This document shows, piece after piece, positions 26,785-36,067 of a stretch of DNA of 64,000 nt; within the stretch, counting starts at the first letter, position 1, and every line of letters begins with the position of its first letter. The notes under the pieces are model-generated. The model worked only from the letters and a program-made list of their open reading frames with translations. It searched no databases and was not told the DNA's origin. Source of the DNA: Mesorhizobium sp. GbtcB19 (GTDB lineage: Bacteria > Pseudomonadota > Alphaproteobacteria > Rhizobiales > Rhizobiaceae). The DNA is taken from contig NZ_JAGXJY010000003.1 of the NCBI RefSeq assembly GCF_019091085.1, forward strand, positions 124,001-188,000. The letters are read 5' to 3'. A program made the position numbers and the translations under genes.

Positions 26785-28371
26785 TTAGGCTTCCAGCCAG
26801 CACTTCGCCAGGGCGTAGCCGTTGCAAAGCTCCTGATGCGGATCGTCAACCCAGCCACCGACCTTGGGACCTGTCGCGTCGATGAACTGGTTGAACATCG
26901 GCAGGATCAGGCCGCCTTCGTCGCGCACCATGACGGCCATGTCGTGGTACATCGCCTTGCGCTTGGCTTCGTCGAGCTCGGCGCGCGCCGCCAGCACCAT
27001 CTTGTCGAAGTCCGGACGCTTGAAGCGCGTGTCGTTCCAGTCGGCCGACGACAGGTAAGCGGTCGAGTACATCTGGTCCTGGGTCGAGCGGCCGCCCCAA
27101 TAGGAAGCGCAGAAGGGCTGCTTGTTCCACACCTCGTTCCAGTAGCCGTCGCCAGGCTCGCGCTTGATCTCGAGCTTGATGCCGGCCTTGGCAGCGCTCT
27201 GCTGGTAGAGCTGGGCCGCGTCCACGGCGCCGGGGAAGGCGACGTCCGAGGTCCTGAGCAGGATCGAGCCGTCATGGCCCGACTTCTTGTAGTGGAACTT
27301 GGCCTTGTCCGGATCGTACTTGCGCTGCTCGATCTCGGTGAACAGCGGGTAGGAGGCGTTGATCGGGAAGTCGTTGCCGAGCGAGCCGTAGCCGCGCAGC
27401 ACCTTGTTCAGCATCTCCTCGCGGTCGATCGCCAGCTTCAACGCCATCCTGAGGTCGTTGTTGTCGAACGGCGCCGTGTTGCAATGCATGATGAACACGT
27501 AGTGGCCGGGACCGGAATGGTTGCGGATGGTGACGCCCTTCACGCGCTTGATCAGGTCGACGATCTTCGGCTCGACGCGGTTGATCATGTTGACCTGGCC
27601 GCCCTGCAGGGCCGCCGTGCGCGCCGTCGCGTCGTTGATGACGACGACTTCGATCTGGTCGGCATGGCCCATCTTGTCGCCCTGCCAGTAATTGGCGAAG
27701 CGTTCGCCGACATGGCGCACTCCAGGCTCGTTGACCTTGACCTTGTAGGGGCCGGCGCTGATGCCGGCGTCGGGCTTGTCCTTGCCGCCATTCGGCTGGA
27801 CGATCAGGTGGTAGTCGCTGAGCAGGTAAGGAAGGTCGGCATTGGCTTCCTTCAGCGTCAGCACCACTTCCTTGCCGTTGGCCTTGATGGTGTCGATGCC
27901 CTTCATGTAGCCCAGCGCGCCGGACTTCGACTTCTCGTCGGAATGACGCTCAAGCGTCGCGGCGACGTCCTCGGCGGTCACCGTCTTGCCGTTGTGGAAT
28001 TCGACGCCGTCGCGGATCTTCAGCGTCCAGACCTTGGCGTCGTCCGAGGAGCCGATCTCCTCGGCGATGCGGTTCTCGAGCTTGCCCTCGGGCGACAGCT
28101 CGACGATCATTTCGCCCCAGCATTTGCCGAAGGCGAACGGCACCTGCGTCATCATCAGCGCCGGGTCGAGGCTGTTGGTGGATTCACCGCCGACCAGGCC
28201 GGCCTTGAGCGTGCCGCCCTTGACGGGGCCGGCAGCGCGGGCCGCGCTCGAAAGCAGCGAATTGGCGAACGGAGCGGAGATGCCGAGCGCGGCGGCGCGG
28301 CCGAGAAAATCGCGACGGCTGAGCTTGCCGGCGGCGACACGACGGCTGAGATAGTCGAGTTCGTTGGTCAT
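26785..28371 (-). CDS. Extracellular solute-binding protein, family 5
   Basis: A 528-residue binding protein exported by the Tat route: the N-terminus carries KLSRRDFLGRAAALG followed by a hydrophobic stretch and an Ala-rich cleavage site. The mature part shows the family 5 features (VWTLKIRDGVEFHNGKTVTA). GAGGAA precedes the ATG. It is the first gene of the ABC operon. Ligand unknown; peptides, glycosides and opine-like compounds are all bound by this family. Confidence 0.88.
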   Translation of the reverse strand: MTNELDYLSRRVAAGKLSRRDFLGRAAALGISAPFANSLLSSAARAAGPVKGGTLKAGLVGGESTNSLDPALMMTQVPFAFGKCWGEMIVELSPEGKLENRIAEEIGSSDDAKVWTLKIRDGVEFHNGKTVTAEDVAATLERHSDEKSKSGALGYMKGIDTIKANGKEVVLTLKEANADLPYLLSDYHLIVQPNGGKDKPDAGISAGPYKVKVNEPGVRHVGERFANYWQGDKMGHADQIEVVVINDATARTAALQGGQVNMINRVEPKIVDLIKRVKGVTIRNHSGPGHYVFIMHCNTAPFDNNDLRMALKLAIDREEMLNKVLRGYGSLGNDFPINASYPLFTEIEQRKYDPDKAKFHYKKSGHDGSILLRTSDVAFPGAVDAAQLYQQSAAKAGIKLEIKREPGDGYWNEVWNKQPFCASYWGGRSTQDQMYSTAYLSSADWNDTRFKRPDFDKMVLAARAELDEAKRKAMYHDMAVMVRDEGGLILPMFNQFIDATGPKVGGWVDDPHQELCNGYALAKCWLEA

Positions 28372-28521
28372 TGTGGTTCCTCACTCTGGATTGTTCGACC
28401 TTATGGTCGTTTCTTGCTTCTTGAGGAGATAATGACCGCAACGGAAAGCTGTAAGCAAGACCGAATGCGACATGCCGTGGCGTAAATGGCGCGTCGCATT
28501 TGGACCAATCCTGCCAGCGCC

Positions 28522-30507
28522 TCAGACGAGGGCGCGGGGGATTATCCGCTCGAAATCGCGTGCAAAAACGAGATTCTCGGCCTCATAGGCTTCGATTCTG
28601 GCGCTGAGAATGAAATTCTGCGCGTCGCAGCGCATTTCGGCGAAGGTTTCGGTCCGCACCGACCACTCATTTCGCAAGAAAGTCTGCGTCCAGTGCGTGC
28701 TGCCCTTGGCCGACAGCGGATCGTCCGGGCGAATTGCCCATATCTCCCTGACGATGCTGCCATGGACGAGCCCATGGTCGAGGTCGCGGACCTCGCCGAA
28801 ATCATCGGTTATGGAGAGCGTGACGGTGCCGGTCTTCTCGTCGCGGTCGATATGCCGTTCCGAACTGGTGGGCCGGACCGTCTCGGTCGCCCAGGGCGTC
28901 GCGCCTTCCGGTTCGGGAAACGAGACCTCATCACGCTTTGCCAGCGGCCGCAGCGGCAGCTTCAGCGTCGCCGTCGACACATCGAGCGTCACCGGCTCCG
29001 GCGACGGCCAGATCATCGGCCAGTAGGCGGTCGAAACGGCGATGCGCAATTTGTGGCCGGCCGGCACCCGGTAGGCGCATTGGTCGAGCACGACGCGTGC
29101 CGAAACCATCTCGCCCGGCACCAGCGCTTGCGGGAATTCATGCGAGTTGCGGTGGGTCAGATTGAGCACGCCGTAGGAGATCAGCTCCGAGGCGCCGTCG
29201 GGATGGACGTCGCAGAGACGCACCGCGATGTTGGCCTGGGGCCGATCGGAGGCAATTCGGACCTCGAGCTCCGGCGCGCCGACGATGTCGATCGCCTCGG
29301 TAAGCTCCGGCTGGTCGAAGCACACCGACAGCGCATCGTCCGGGCGCTGGTCGCCCGGCAATTCCGGGCCGAAGGTGAAGGGAAAATACTCGCCGCCGGC
29401 AAGGCCGCAGGTCTGCGGCGAAGCGACGATCGAGGGCTTGGCGCCGTCGGCAATAAGCTCGATCACCTCGACCTTGATATTGGGCGACGGCCATTCCTGC
29501 TCTGCCACCCAGCGGCCCGGCCGCTCCGGGTGCCAGCGCGCCGGCCGCACGCTGTCCATGACATAGGCGCGGTAGTCCGGATCGGCCTCGATGCCGGTGT
29601 CAGCGCCCTTCAGCCAGCGGTCCCACCAGCGCAGCGCTTCCTGCAGGAAGCCGATGGCCGGCTGAGGCCCGGCGTAATGCGGGTATTTGTGGATCCAGGG
29701 GCCGACAATGCCTTTGACCGGCGACTGGATGTTGGTGACGAGGTGCGAGATCGTGTTGCGGTAACCGTCATGCCAGCCGCCGATCGACAGCACCGCAGCC
29801 TTCACCGCGGAAAAATCCTCGCAGATCGAGCCGCGCTTCCAATAGGCGTCGCGATGCTGGTGGCTGAGCCACAGCGGCGCCAGGAACGGCTGGTTCTCCA
29901 AACGGGTCAGCCACAGGTCGCGCCAGCGATTGCCGCCGGCGATCAACGGGTCCGGCGGCCGCGACGAATAGGACAGCATTGTCGAGGCCCAGCCGAAATT
30001 TTCGAGCAGCAGGCAGCCGCCCTTGTAATGGATGTCGTCGGCATAGCGGTCGACGGTCGAGCACAGGCTGATCACCGCCTTCAGCGCCGGCGGCTGTTTT
30101 GCCGCCACCTGCAGGCAGTTGAAGCCGCCCCAGGAAATGCCCATCATGCCGGCATTGCCGTTGCACCACGGCTGCGCCGCAGCCCAGGCGATGACGTCGC
30201 AGGCGTCCTGCAGTTCCTGCTCGGAATATTCGTCGTCCATCAGCCCTTCGGAATCGCCGTTTCCGCGCATGTCGACGCGGATCGAGGCGTAGCCGTGCCC
30301 GGCGAAATAGGGATGGGTGAGCTGGTCGCGGAAGATGGTGCCGTCGCGCTTGCGGTAGGGCAGGTGTTCGAGGATCGCGGGCACAGGATTGTCGGCTGCG
30401 TCCTCCGGCATCCAGATACGCGCCGACAGCCGGCAGCCATCCGGCATGACGATGCCCATATCGGGAATTTCGACGACTTTTCGAGGGAATTGGGTGACGG
30501 TTTTCAT
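28522..30507 (-). CDS. CocE/NonD family hydrolase (X-Pro dipeptidyl-peptidase-like)
   Basis: A 661-residue alpha/beta hydrolase of the S15/CocE family. The nucleophile elbow is GMMGISWGGFNCLQ, the N-terminal part has PDGCRLSARIWMPEDA, and the C-terminal jelly-roll domain contains LVPGEMVSARVVLDQCAYRV and PAGHKLRIAVSTAYWPMIWP. There is no signal peptide. Start 30507 fits the family; an ATG 12 bases upstream is possible. It lies between the ABC importer and the purine genes on the same strand, so it may cleave imported acyl or peptidyl compounds. Confidence 0.87.
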   Translation of the reverse strand: MKTVTQFPRKVVEIPDMGIVMPDGCRLSARIWMPEDAADNPVPAILEHLPYRKRDGTIFRDQLTHPYFAGHGYASIRVDMRGNGDSEGLMDDEYSEQELQDACDVIAWAAAQPWCNGNAGMMGISWGGFNCLQVAAKQPPALKAVISLCSTVDRYADDIHYKGGCLLLENFGWASTMLSYSSRPPDPLIAGGNRWRDLWLTRLENQPFLAPLWLSHQHRDAYWKRGSICEDFSAVKAAVLSIGGWHDGYRNTISHLVTNIQSPVKGIVGPWIHKYPHYAGPQPAIGFLQEALRWWDRWLKGADTGIEADPDYRAYVMDSVRPARWHPERPGRWVAEQEWPSPNIKVEVIELIADGAKPSIVASPQTCGLAGGEYFPFTFGPELPGDQRPDDALSVCFDQPELTEAIDIVGAPELEVRIASDRPQANIAVRLCDVHPDGASELISYGVLNLTHRNSHEFPQALVPGEMVSARVVLDQCAYRVPAGHKLRIAVSTAYWPMIWPSPEPVTLDVSTATLKLPLRPLAKRDEVSFPEPEGATPWATETVRPTSSERHIDRDEKTGTVTLSITDDFGEVRDLDHGLVHGSIVREIWAIRPDDPLSAKGSTHWTQTFLRNEWSVRTETFAEMRCDAQNFILSARIEAYEAENLVFARDFERIIPRALV

Positions 30508-30578
30508 GGCAGGGCACATGATGGAACCGCCAACGATGCGTCATGAGCCAGCCGGCGAAATCGGCTGGTCAATAAGCG

Positions 30579-31172
30579 TCAGTTCAGCGGAATGTCGTTG
30601 TCGGCCTTGCTCGCCTGGTAATCGCCTGAGAGCTGGTCATAGCGCGCGGAGATTTCCCCTATGCGCGCCTCCAGCCGCTTGCGCTCGGCTTCCGGCAACG
30701 CCCGCACCAGCCGGCGAATCGAAAAACTCTTCCAATAGGCGTTCTCGGCATTGTAGCCGCCAGGGTCTAGGGTGAAGACCTCCTTCAGGATCTTCAGGTC
30801 GTGCGGAATGGCAAAACTGTCGCGCGAATCCTCGTGGCTGAAGAGGTAGTAGAAATTGTCGAAACCGGTCCAGGTGATCGCCGACAGGCAGAGCGAGCAG
30901 GGCTCGTGCGTGGCGATGAACAGCGCGTCCTTGGTGTCGACGCGCTCGGCCTTGGGCATCTCGTAAAAACGCTTCAGGCAGTGCACCTCGCCGTGCCACA
31001 GCGGATTTTCCATCTCGTTGTTGGTCTCGGCCAGCACCAGCGAGCGGTCGTCTTTCCGCAGGATCGCTGCGCCGAACAGCTTGTTGCCGTGGGCAACGCC
31101 TTGCGCCGTCTTGGGCACGATGTCGTGCTCGATCACATCGAGCAGGCGGTCGATCAGCGAGACGTCGGTCAT
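30579..31172 (-). CDS. Nucleoside/purine deaminase (CDA fold)
   Basis: A 197-residue zinc deaminase: WHGEVHCL holds the His and catalytic Glu, and HEPCSLCLSA holds the two Cys zinc ligands (PCxxC). It is larger than tRNA adenosine deaminases, with a C-terminal helical extension. It lies 11 bases after allA in the purine-degradation operon, so a nucleobase or related substrate is likely. The exact substrate cannot be told. Confidence 0.82.
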   Translation of the reverse strand: MTDVSLIDRLLDVIEHDIVPKTAQGVAHGNKLFGAAILRKDDRSLVLAETNNEMENPLWHGEVHCLKRFYEMPKAERVDTKDALFIATHEPCSLCLSAITWTGFDNFYYLFSHEDSRDSFAIPHDLKILKEVFTLDPGGYNAENAYWKSFSIRRLVRALPEAERKRLEARIGEISARYDQLSGDYQASKADNDIPLN

Positions 31173-31183
31173 GGGAAAGGCTT

Positions 31184-31675
31184 TCAGGGAAGGTGGATCT
31201 CGTAGGGATGCGAGAAATAAAACTCTTCGAGATTGGAGCCGTCGCCGCCGCGATCGACGATCAGGAAATCCTGTTCCTCGCCGATCGGCGTCAGCACGCC
31301 GTGCCAGAGGTTGCGGCGGTAGTTGATGCCTTGTCCGGGCCCCGCAATGAAGGCGTGCGGCTCGCCCGGCCCGTCCTTGGCGTCATGGCAAACGACGACC
31401 AGAAAAGGTCGCGGCGACAGCGGGATAAAGGCCTGGCTGCCAAGTGGATGACGCTCGACCATGGTGAGCTTCAGCGGCATGTCGTAGGGCGTGCCGCGCA
31501 CCATTGAGATCAATACCCGCGCGTTGGGTCCGGTGGCTTCGGCGGTGGCGAGGTCGTGATAGCGCATCGCTCGGCCGCCATTGATCGGGTAGCGATTGTC
31601 GCCGCCCATGTCGATGACGTCGCCGAACGGCGCGAAACCTTCACGCGTCAGCGGCCGGGCGACGATGCGGCTCAC
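31184..31675 (-). CDS. allA: Ureidoglycolate lyase
   Basis: A 163-residue AllA-type protein (REGFAPFGDVI, RYHDL, LKLTMVERHPLGSQAFIPLS and NLWHGVLTPI are family signatures). It splits (S)-ureidoglycolate into glyoxylate and urea, the last step of allantoin degradation. It starts with a GTG at 31675 that overlaps the allE stop (GTGA), so the two are coupled. Confidence 0.92.
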   Translation of the reverse strand: MSRIVARPLTREGFAPFGDVIDMGGDNRYPINGGRAMRYHDLATAEATGPNARVLISMVRGTPYDMPLKLTMVERHPLGSQAFIPLSPRPFLVVVCHDAKDGPGEPHAFIAGPGQGINYRRNLWHGVLTPIGEEQDFLIVDRGGDGSNLEEFYFSHPYEIHLP

Positions 31676-32532
31676 CGCGCCAGACCCCCAAATGCGCCGC
31701 CAAGCCTGGCGTGACGGTTGACGTCCTTGTAGAGCAGGTAGCGGAAATTGCCGGGGCCGCCGGCATAGCAGGCCTGCGGGCAGAAGGCGCGCAGCCACAT
31801 GAAGTCGCCGGCCTCGACCTCGACCCAATCCTGGTTGAGGCGGTAGACCGCCTTGCCTTCCAGCACATAGAGCCCGTGCTCCATGACGTGGGTCTCGGCG
31901 AAGGGGATGACCGCGCCCGGCTTCAGCGTGACGATGGTGACATGCATGTCGTGGCGCATGTCGGCAGGGTCGACGAAGCGGGTCGTCGCCCAGCGCCCTT
32001 CAGTGCCCGGCATCGGGCTCGGCGCCACCTCCTGGTCGCTCGAGAAGAAGGCTTCCGGCACGTCGAGACCGTCGACGGCCTCATAGGCCTTGCGGATCCA
32101 GTGGAAACGGACGGCGGCGCCGCTTTCGTTGCGCACCGTCCAGCCGCTGGAAGGCGGCAGGAAGGCGAAGCCACCGGCGGCAAGCAGGTGTTTTTTGCCG
32201 GCAAGCGATACGGTGAGCTCGCCCTCGACGACGAACAGAACGCCCTCGGCGCCGGCGTCAAGCTCCGGCCGGTCGCTGCCGCCGCCGGGCAGAACCTCGA
32301 CAATGTACTGCGAAAAGGTCTCGGCGAAGCCGGACAGCGGCCGCGCGATGATCCAGGCCCTGGTCTTGTCCCAGAACGGCAGCGGGCTGGTGACGATGTC
32401 CTGCATCACCCCCTTGGGGATGACCGCATAGGCCTCAGTGAAGACGGCGCGCCCGGTCAAGAGCTCGTTCTGTCCGGGATGGCCGCCCTGCGGCGCATAA
32501 TAGGTTCGCTCGGCGGTCTTGATCATATCCAT
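31672..32532 (-). CDS. allE: (S)-ureidoglycine aminohydrolase
   Basis: A 286-residue two-cupin protein of the AllE/YlbA family. The second cupin carries manganese-ligand-type residues in FAETHVMEHGLYVLEG. It converts (S)-ureidoglycine to (S)-ureidoglycolate plus ammonia. AGGA lies 8 bases before the ATG. It is between the puuE-uraD fusion and allA, fitting the pathway order; the enzyme that would make its substrate from allantoate is not in the window. Confidence 0.92.
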   Translation of the reverse strand: MDMIKTAERTYYAPQGGHPGQNELLTGRAVFTEAYAVIPKGVMQDIVTSPLPFWDKTRAWIIARPLSGFAETFSQYIVEVLPGGGSDRPELDAGAEGVLFVVEGELTVSLAGKKHLLAAGGFAFLPPSSGWTVRNESGAAVRFHWIRKAYEAVDGLDVPEAFFSSDQEVAPSPMPGTEGRWATTRFVDPADMRHDMHVTIVTLKPGAVIPFAETHVMEHGLYVLEGKAVYRLNQDWVEVEAGDFMWLRAFCPQACYAGGPGNFRYLLYKDVNRHARLGGAFGGLAR

Positions 32533-32605
32533 GGGGTCCTGGCCTCAGAGCAATTCCAGGAAAAGTGTGAAGCGGTTTTCCGTCCGGAATTGCGTAAAAC
32601 AAACA

Positions 32606-34030
32606 TCAGGGTGGGAGCATGTCTTTCAGGCGGAGCAGCGCGATGCGCTCGACCTGTTTGCAGGCGGTTTCCAACTCGACGCCGCGGCTGTTGCCGATGC
32701 GCGCCTCGAACTCCGCCAGGATTGCGTCCTTGGTCTTGCCCTTGACGGCAATGATGAAGGGGAAGCCGAAGGTGGTGACATAGGCGGCGTTGAGTTTCGA
32801 GAACAGCTCGCGCTCCTTGTCGGTCAGCGCGTCGAGCCCGGCGGAGGCCTGCTCCTTGGTCGATTCCGGCGTCAGGCGCTTCGCTTTGGCCAGCTTGCCG
32901 GCAAGATCGGGATGGGCGTTGAGCACGGAAAGCCGCTCGGCTTCGCTCGCCGCGCGGAAGATGCGGCAGAGCGCGTTGTGCAGGCCGCCGGCGCTGTCAT
33001 GCGCCGGGCCGAGCTCCAGTTCGTAGGCGCGCTCGGCGATCCACGGCGAATGCTCGAACACACCGCCGAAGGCATGCACGAACTCCTCGAACTCCATGCG
33101 CGACGGACGCAGCGCCGGCGCCTCGTAGGGATGCGTCTCGCGCCAGTGTTTTGCGATGTCGATGCGCCGCGTCAGCCACACCTTGTCGTGTGACTTCACA
33201 TAGTCGACGAAGCGCTTCAGCGCCGCCACCCGGCCCGGACGGCCGACCAGCCGGCAATGCAGGCCGATATTCATCATGCGTGGCCGGCCCGCCTTGCCCT
33301 CGGCATAGAGCGTGTCGAAACTGTCCTTCAGATAGGCGAAGAACTGGTCGCCCGAATTGAACCCTTGTGGCGTCGCGAAGCGCATGTCGTTGGCATCGAG
33401 CGTATAAGGGATGACGAGCTGCGGCTTCTCCAGCCCGTCGCGGTCGAACCAGTAGGGCAGCTCGTCGTCATAGGTGTCGGAGACATAGTCGAAGCCGCCT
33501 TCCTCGGCGACCAGCCGCACCGTGTTGACCGAGGTGCGGCCAGTGTACCAACCGGTCGGGCGCGCGCCGGTTACCTCGTAATGCAGCTTGATCGTCTCTT
33601 CGAGGTCGCGCCGCTCGTCCTCGGCCGCATGGTCGCGATAGTCGATCCATTTCAGCCCGTGCGAGGCGATCTCCCAGCCGGCCTCCTGCATCGCCGTCAC
33701 CTGGTCGGGCGAGCGGGCCAGCGCGGTGGCGACGCCGTAGCAGGTCACCGGCACCTCAGCTTCCGTGAACAGCCGGTGGAGCCGCCAGAAACCGGCGCGG
33801 GCGCCGTATTCATAGATCGATTCCATGTTCCAGTGGCGCTGGCCCACCCACGGCGCGGCGCCGACGATCTCGGACAGGAAAGCTTCCGAAGCCTTGTCGC
33901 CATGCAGCACGCAGTTCTCGCCACCTTCCTCGTAATTGACGACGAATTGCACGGCGACATGCGCGCCGCCCGGCCATTTCGGGTCCGGCGGATTGGCCCC
34001 GTAACCGCGCATGTCCCGTTCGTAACGCAT
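32606..34030 (-). CDS. puuE-uraD: Allantoinase (PuuE type) fused to OHCU decarboxylase (UraD)
   Basis: A 474-residue fusion. Residues 1 to about 308 are a polysaccharide-deacetylase-like allantoinase (YGANPPDPKWPGGAHVAVQF, EIASHGLKWIDY, RTSVNT). Residues about 309-474 are 2-oxo-4-hydroxy-4-carboxy-5-ureidoimidazoline decarboxylase (FEHSPWIAERAYE, LNAHPDLAGKLA, YVTTFGFPFIIAVKGK). The fused protein would make (S)-allantoin and then open it to allantoate. The ATG at 34030 begins the conserved region; the frame upstream shows no homology. Confidence 0.9.
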   Translation of the reverse strand: MRYERDMRGYGANPPDPKWPGGAHVAVQFVVNYEEGGENCVLHGDKASEAFLSEIVGAAPWVGQRHWNMESIYEYGARAGFWRLHRLFTEAEVPVTCYGVATALARSPDQVTAMQEAGWEIASHGLKWIDYRDHAAEDERRDLEETIKLHYEVTGARPTGWYTGRTSVNTVRLVAEEGGFDYVSDTYDDELPYWFDRDGLEKPQLVIPYTLDANDMRFATPQGFNSGDQFFAYLKDSFDTLYAEGKAGRPRMMNIGLHCRLVGRPGRVAALKRFVDYVKSHDKVWLTRRIDIAKHWRETHPYEAPALRPSRMEFEEFVHAFGGVFEHSPWIAERAYELELGPAHDSAGGLHNALCRIFRAASEAERLSVLNAHPDLAGKLAKAKRLTPESTKEQASAGLDALTDKERELFSKLNAAYVTTFGFPFIIAVKGKTKDAILAEFEARIGNSRGVELETACKQVERIALLRLKDMLPP

Positions 34031-34207
34031 TGCCGCTCCTGCCCGATTGTTGCGTTGAAGATATCGAAAGGAGTGCTGCTGCATTCCCCCGAAAATTTTT
34101 GAAAGTGCTTTTTGCCGCACTCCGCTCGACCCGGGCTTATGCATCGCCTTTAATTGGCGCACAATTGACTTGAAAACGTTGAACTGTACCGACACGGGAG
34201 GCGGCCA
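34031..34207. promoter_or_regulatory. Divergent promoter region of the urate genes
   Basis: This 177-base gap lies between the divergent starts of puuE-uraD and uraH and must hold both promoters. TTGACT at 34165-34170 could be a -35 for uraH, but no good -10 was found. The region around 34070-34190 is relatively A+T rich. No clear palindrome was recognised. Confidence 0.4.
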
Positions 34208-34582
34208 GTGGCAGAAACGTCGAAAGCCGATGGCGGGCGCCTGACGACCCATGTGCTCGACACCGCGACCGGTCGGCCGGCAAAGGGCCTGTCGATCGAG
34301 CTGTTCCGCATCGAGCGCGAGGCCCGGACACATATCAAGACGGTGACCACAAATGATGACGGTCGCTGCGATGCGCCGCTCTTGGCCGGCGCCGATTTTC
34401 GCACCGGCGAGTATGAGCTGGTCTTCGCTGCCGGCGACTATCTGCGCGGTCAAGGCACCAGGCTGCCAGAGCCTGCCTTCCTCGATATCGTGCCGATCCG
34501 CTTCGGCATGGCGGAGCAGCGGCATTACCATGTGCCGCTCTTGATTTCGCCTTATGGCTACTCGACCTATCGGGGGAGCTGA
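34208..34582 (+). CDS. uraH: 5-hydroxyisourate hydrolase
   Basis: A 124-residue transthyretin-like protein. The N-terminal [17 protein letters not shown], the middle [11 protein letters not shown] and the C-terminal YRGS tetrapeptide are diagnostic of HIU hydrolase as against transthyretin. It hydrolyses 5-hydroxyisourate to OHCU, the substrate of UraD. It starts with GTG at 34208, preceded by GGGAGG. xdhA follows after 3 bases. Confidence 0.94.
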   Translation: MAETSKADGGRLTTHVLDTATGRPAKGLSIELFRIEREARTHIKTVTTNDDGRCDAPLLAGADFRTGEYELVFAAGDYLRGQGTRLPEPAFLDIVPIRFGMAEQRHYHVPLLISPYGYSTYRGS

Positions 34583-34585
34583 GAC

Positions 34586-36067
34586 ATGGCCGACACCAAG
34601 ATCCGCAACGAGATCCGTTTCATCCTGAACGGCGCCGACGTCGCGCTCCGTGACGTTGCACCCGACGCGACGCTGCTCGACTGGCTGCGGCTCAACCGTT
34701 CGCTGCGCGGCACCAAGGAAGGCTGCGCCGAGGGCGACTGCGGCGCCTGCACGGTGCTGGTCGGCAAGCTCTCCGCCGAAGGCCTGGTCTACGAAAGCGT
34801 CAACGCCTGCATCCGTTTCATGGGTTCGCTCGACGGCACCCATGTTGTGACTGTGGAACATCTGCGCGGCAATGGCGAAAAGCTGCATCCGGTGCAGCAG
34901 GCGATGGTCGATTTCCATGGCTCGCAATGCGGCTTCTGTACGCCGGGCTTCATCATGTCGCTTTACGGGCTGTGGATGAGGACGCCCGATCCGTCGAACG
35001 CGGCGATCGAAAAGGCGCTGCAGGGCAATCTCTGCCGCTGCACCGGCTATGAGGCGATCATGCGCGCCGCGCACGCCATTTCGAGCTATGGCAAGGCGGC
35101 CAAGGATCCCTTGGCGGTGGAGCGCAAGGACATCACCGCGCGGCTAAGGGCATTGCGCGACGGCGCCAGGGTCGAGATCGGCTCCGGCAAGGCGCGGCTG
35201 ATCGTGCCGGCCAGCGTCGACGATTTCGCGGCCGTGCTCGAGAAAGAGCCGGGCGCCACCATCGTTGCCGGCTCGACCGATGTCGGCCTTTGGGTCACCA
35301 AGCACATGCGCGACATCTCGCCGGCGATCTTCATCGGCGGCCTCGACGGCCTGCGCACGATGTCGGAGAAGGACGGCGTCATCACCATCGGTGCCGGCAT
35401 CACCTACACCGAAGCGTTCGAGACCCTGTCGAAACGCATCCCGGCCCTGGGCCCGCTGGTCGACCGCATCGGCGGCGAGCAGGTACGCAACATGGGCACG
35501 ATCGGCGGCAACATCGCCAACGGCTCGCCGATCGGCGACACACCGCCGCCGCTGATCGCGCTCGGCGCGCAACTCACCCTTCGCAAAGGCAAGAAGCGCC
35601 GCACGATCCCGCTCGAAACCTTCTTCGTCGCTTATGGCAAGCAGGACCGTCAGCCCGGCGAGTTCGTCGAGGCGGTGCATGTTCCGGTGCCGGCAAAGGG
35701 CGAAAAGTTTGCCGTCTACAAGGTCACCAAGCGCCGCGACGAGGACATCACCGCCGCCCTCGGCGCCTTCTATCTGATCCTGGCCAAGGACGGCACCGTG
35801 GCCGACATCCGCATCGCCTATGGCGGCATGGCGGCAACGCCGAAGCGCGCTGCGGCGGTCGAGAAGGCGCTGATCGGCAAGGCCTGGAACGAAGCGACGG
35901 TGGAGGTCGCGATGGCCGAATACGCCAGCGATTTCACGCCGCTCACCGATATGCGGGCAAGCGCCGAATACCGGGCGTTGGCGGCGAGGAACCTCTTGCT
36001 GCGCTTCTTTGTCGAGACCACCGGCACCAAAGCGCCGTTCCAGGTCTCCCGCTACGAGGCTGCCTGA
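34586..36067 (+). CDS. xdhA: Xanthine dehydrogenase small subunit (Fe-S/FAD)
   Basis: A 493-residue subunit with an N-terminal 2Fe-2S ferredoxin domain (GCAEGDCGACTVLVG), a second 2Fe-2S domain (QCGFCTPGFIMSLYG and GNLCRCTGYEAI), and a FAD-binding domain (TIVAGSTDVGLWVTK, MGTIGGNIANGSP). It carries electrons from the molybdenum site to NAD+. GGGGGAG lies before the ATG. The stop overlaps the xdhB start (TGATG). Confidence 0.94.
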   Translation: MADTKIRNEIRFILNGADVALRDVAPDATLLDWLRLNRSLRGTKEGCAEGDCGACTVLVGKLSAEGLVYESVNACIRFMGSLDGTHVVTVEHLRGNGEKLHPVQQAMVDFHGSQCGFCTPGFIMSLYGLWMRTPDPSNAAIEKALQGNLCRCTGYEAIMRAAHAISSYGKAAKDPLAVERKDITARLRALRDGARVEIGSGKARLIVPASVDDFAAVLEKEPGATIVAGSTDVGLWVTKHMRDISPAIFIGGLDGLRTMSEKDGVITIGAGITYTEAFETLSKRIPALGPLVDRIGGEQVRNMGTIGGNIANGSPIGDTPPPLIALGAQLTLRKGKKRRTIPLETFFVAYGKQDRQPGEFVEAVHVPVPAKGEKFAVYKVTKRRDEDITAALGAFYLILAKDGTVADIRIAYGGMAATPKRAAAVEKALIGKAWNEATVEVAMAEYASDFTPLTDMRASAEYRALAARNLLLRFFVETTGTKAPFQVSRYEAA

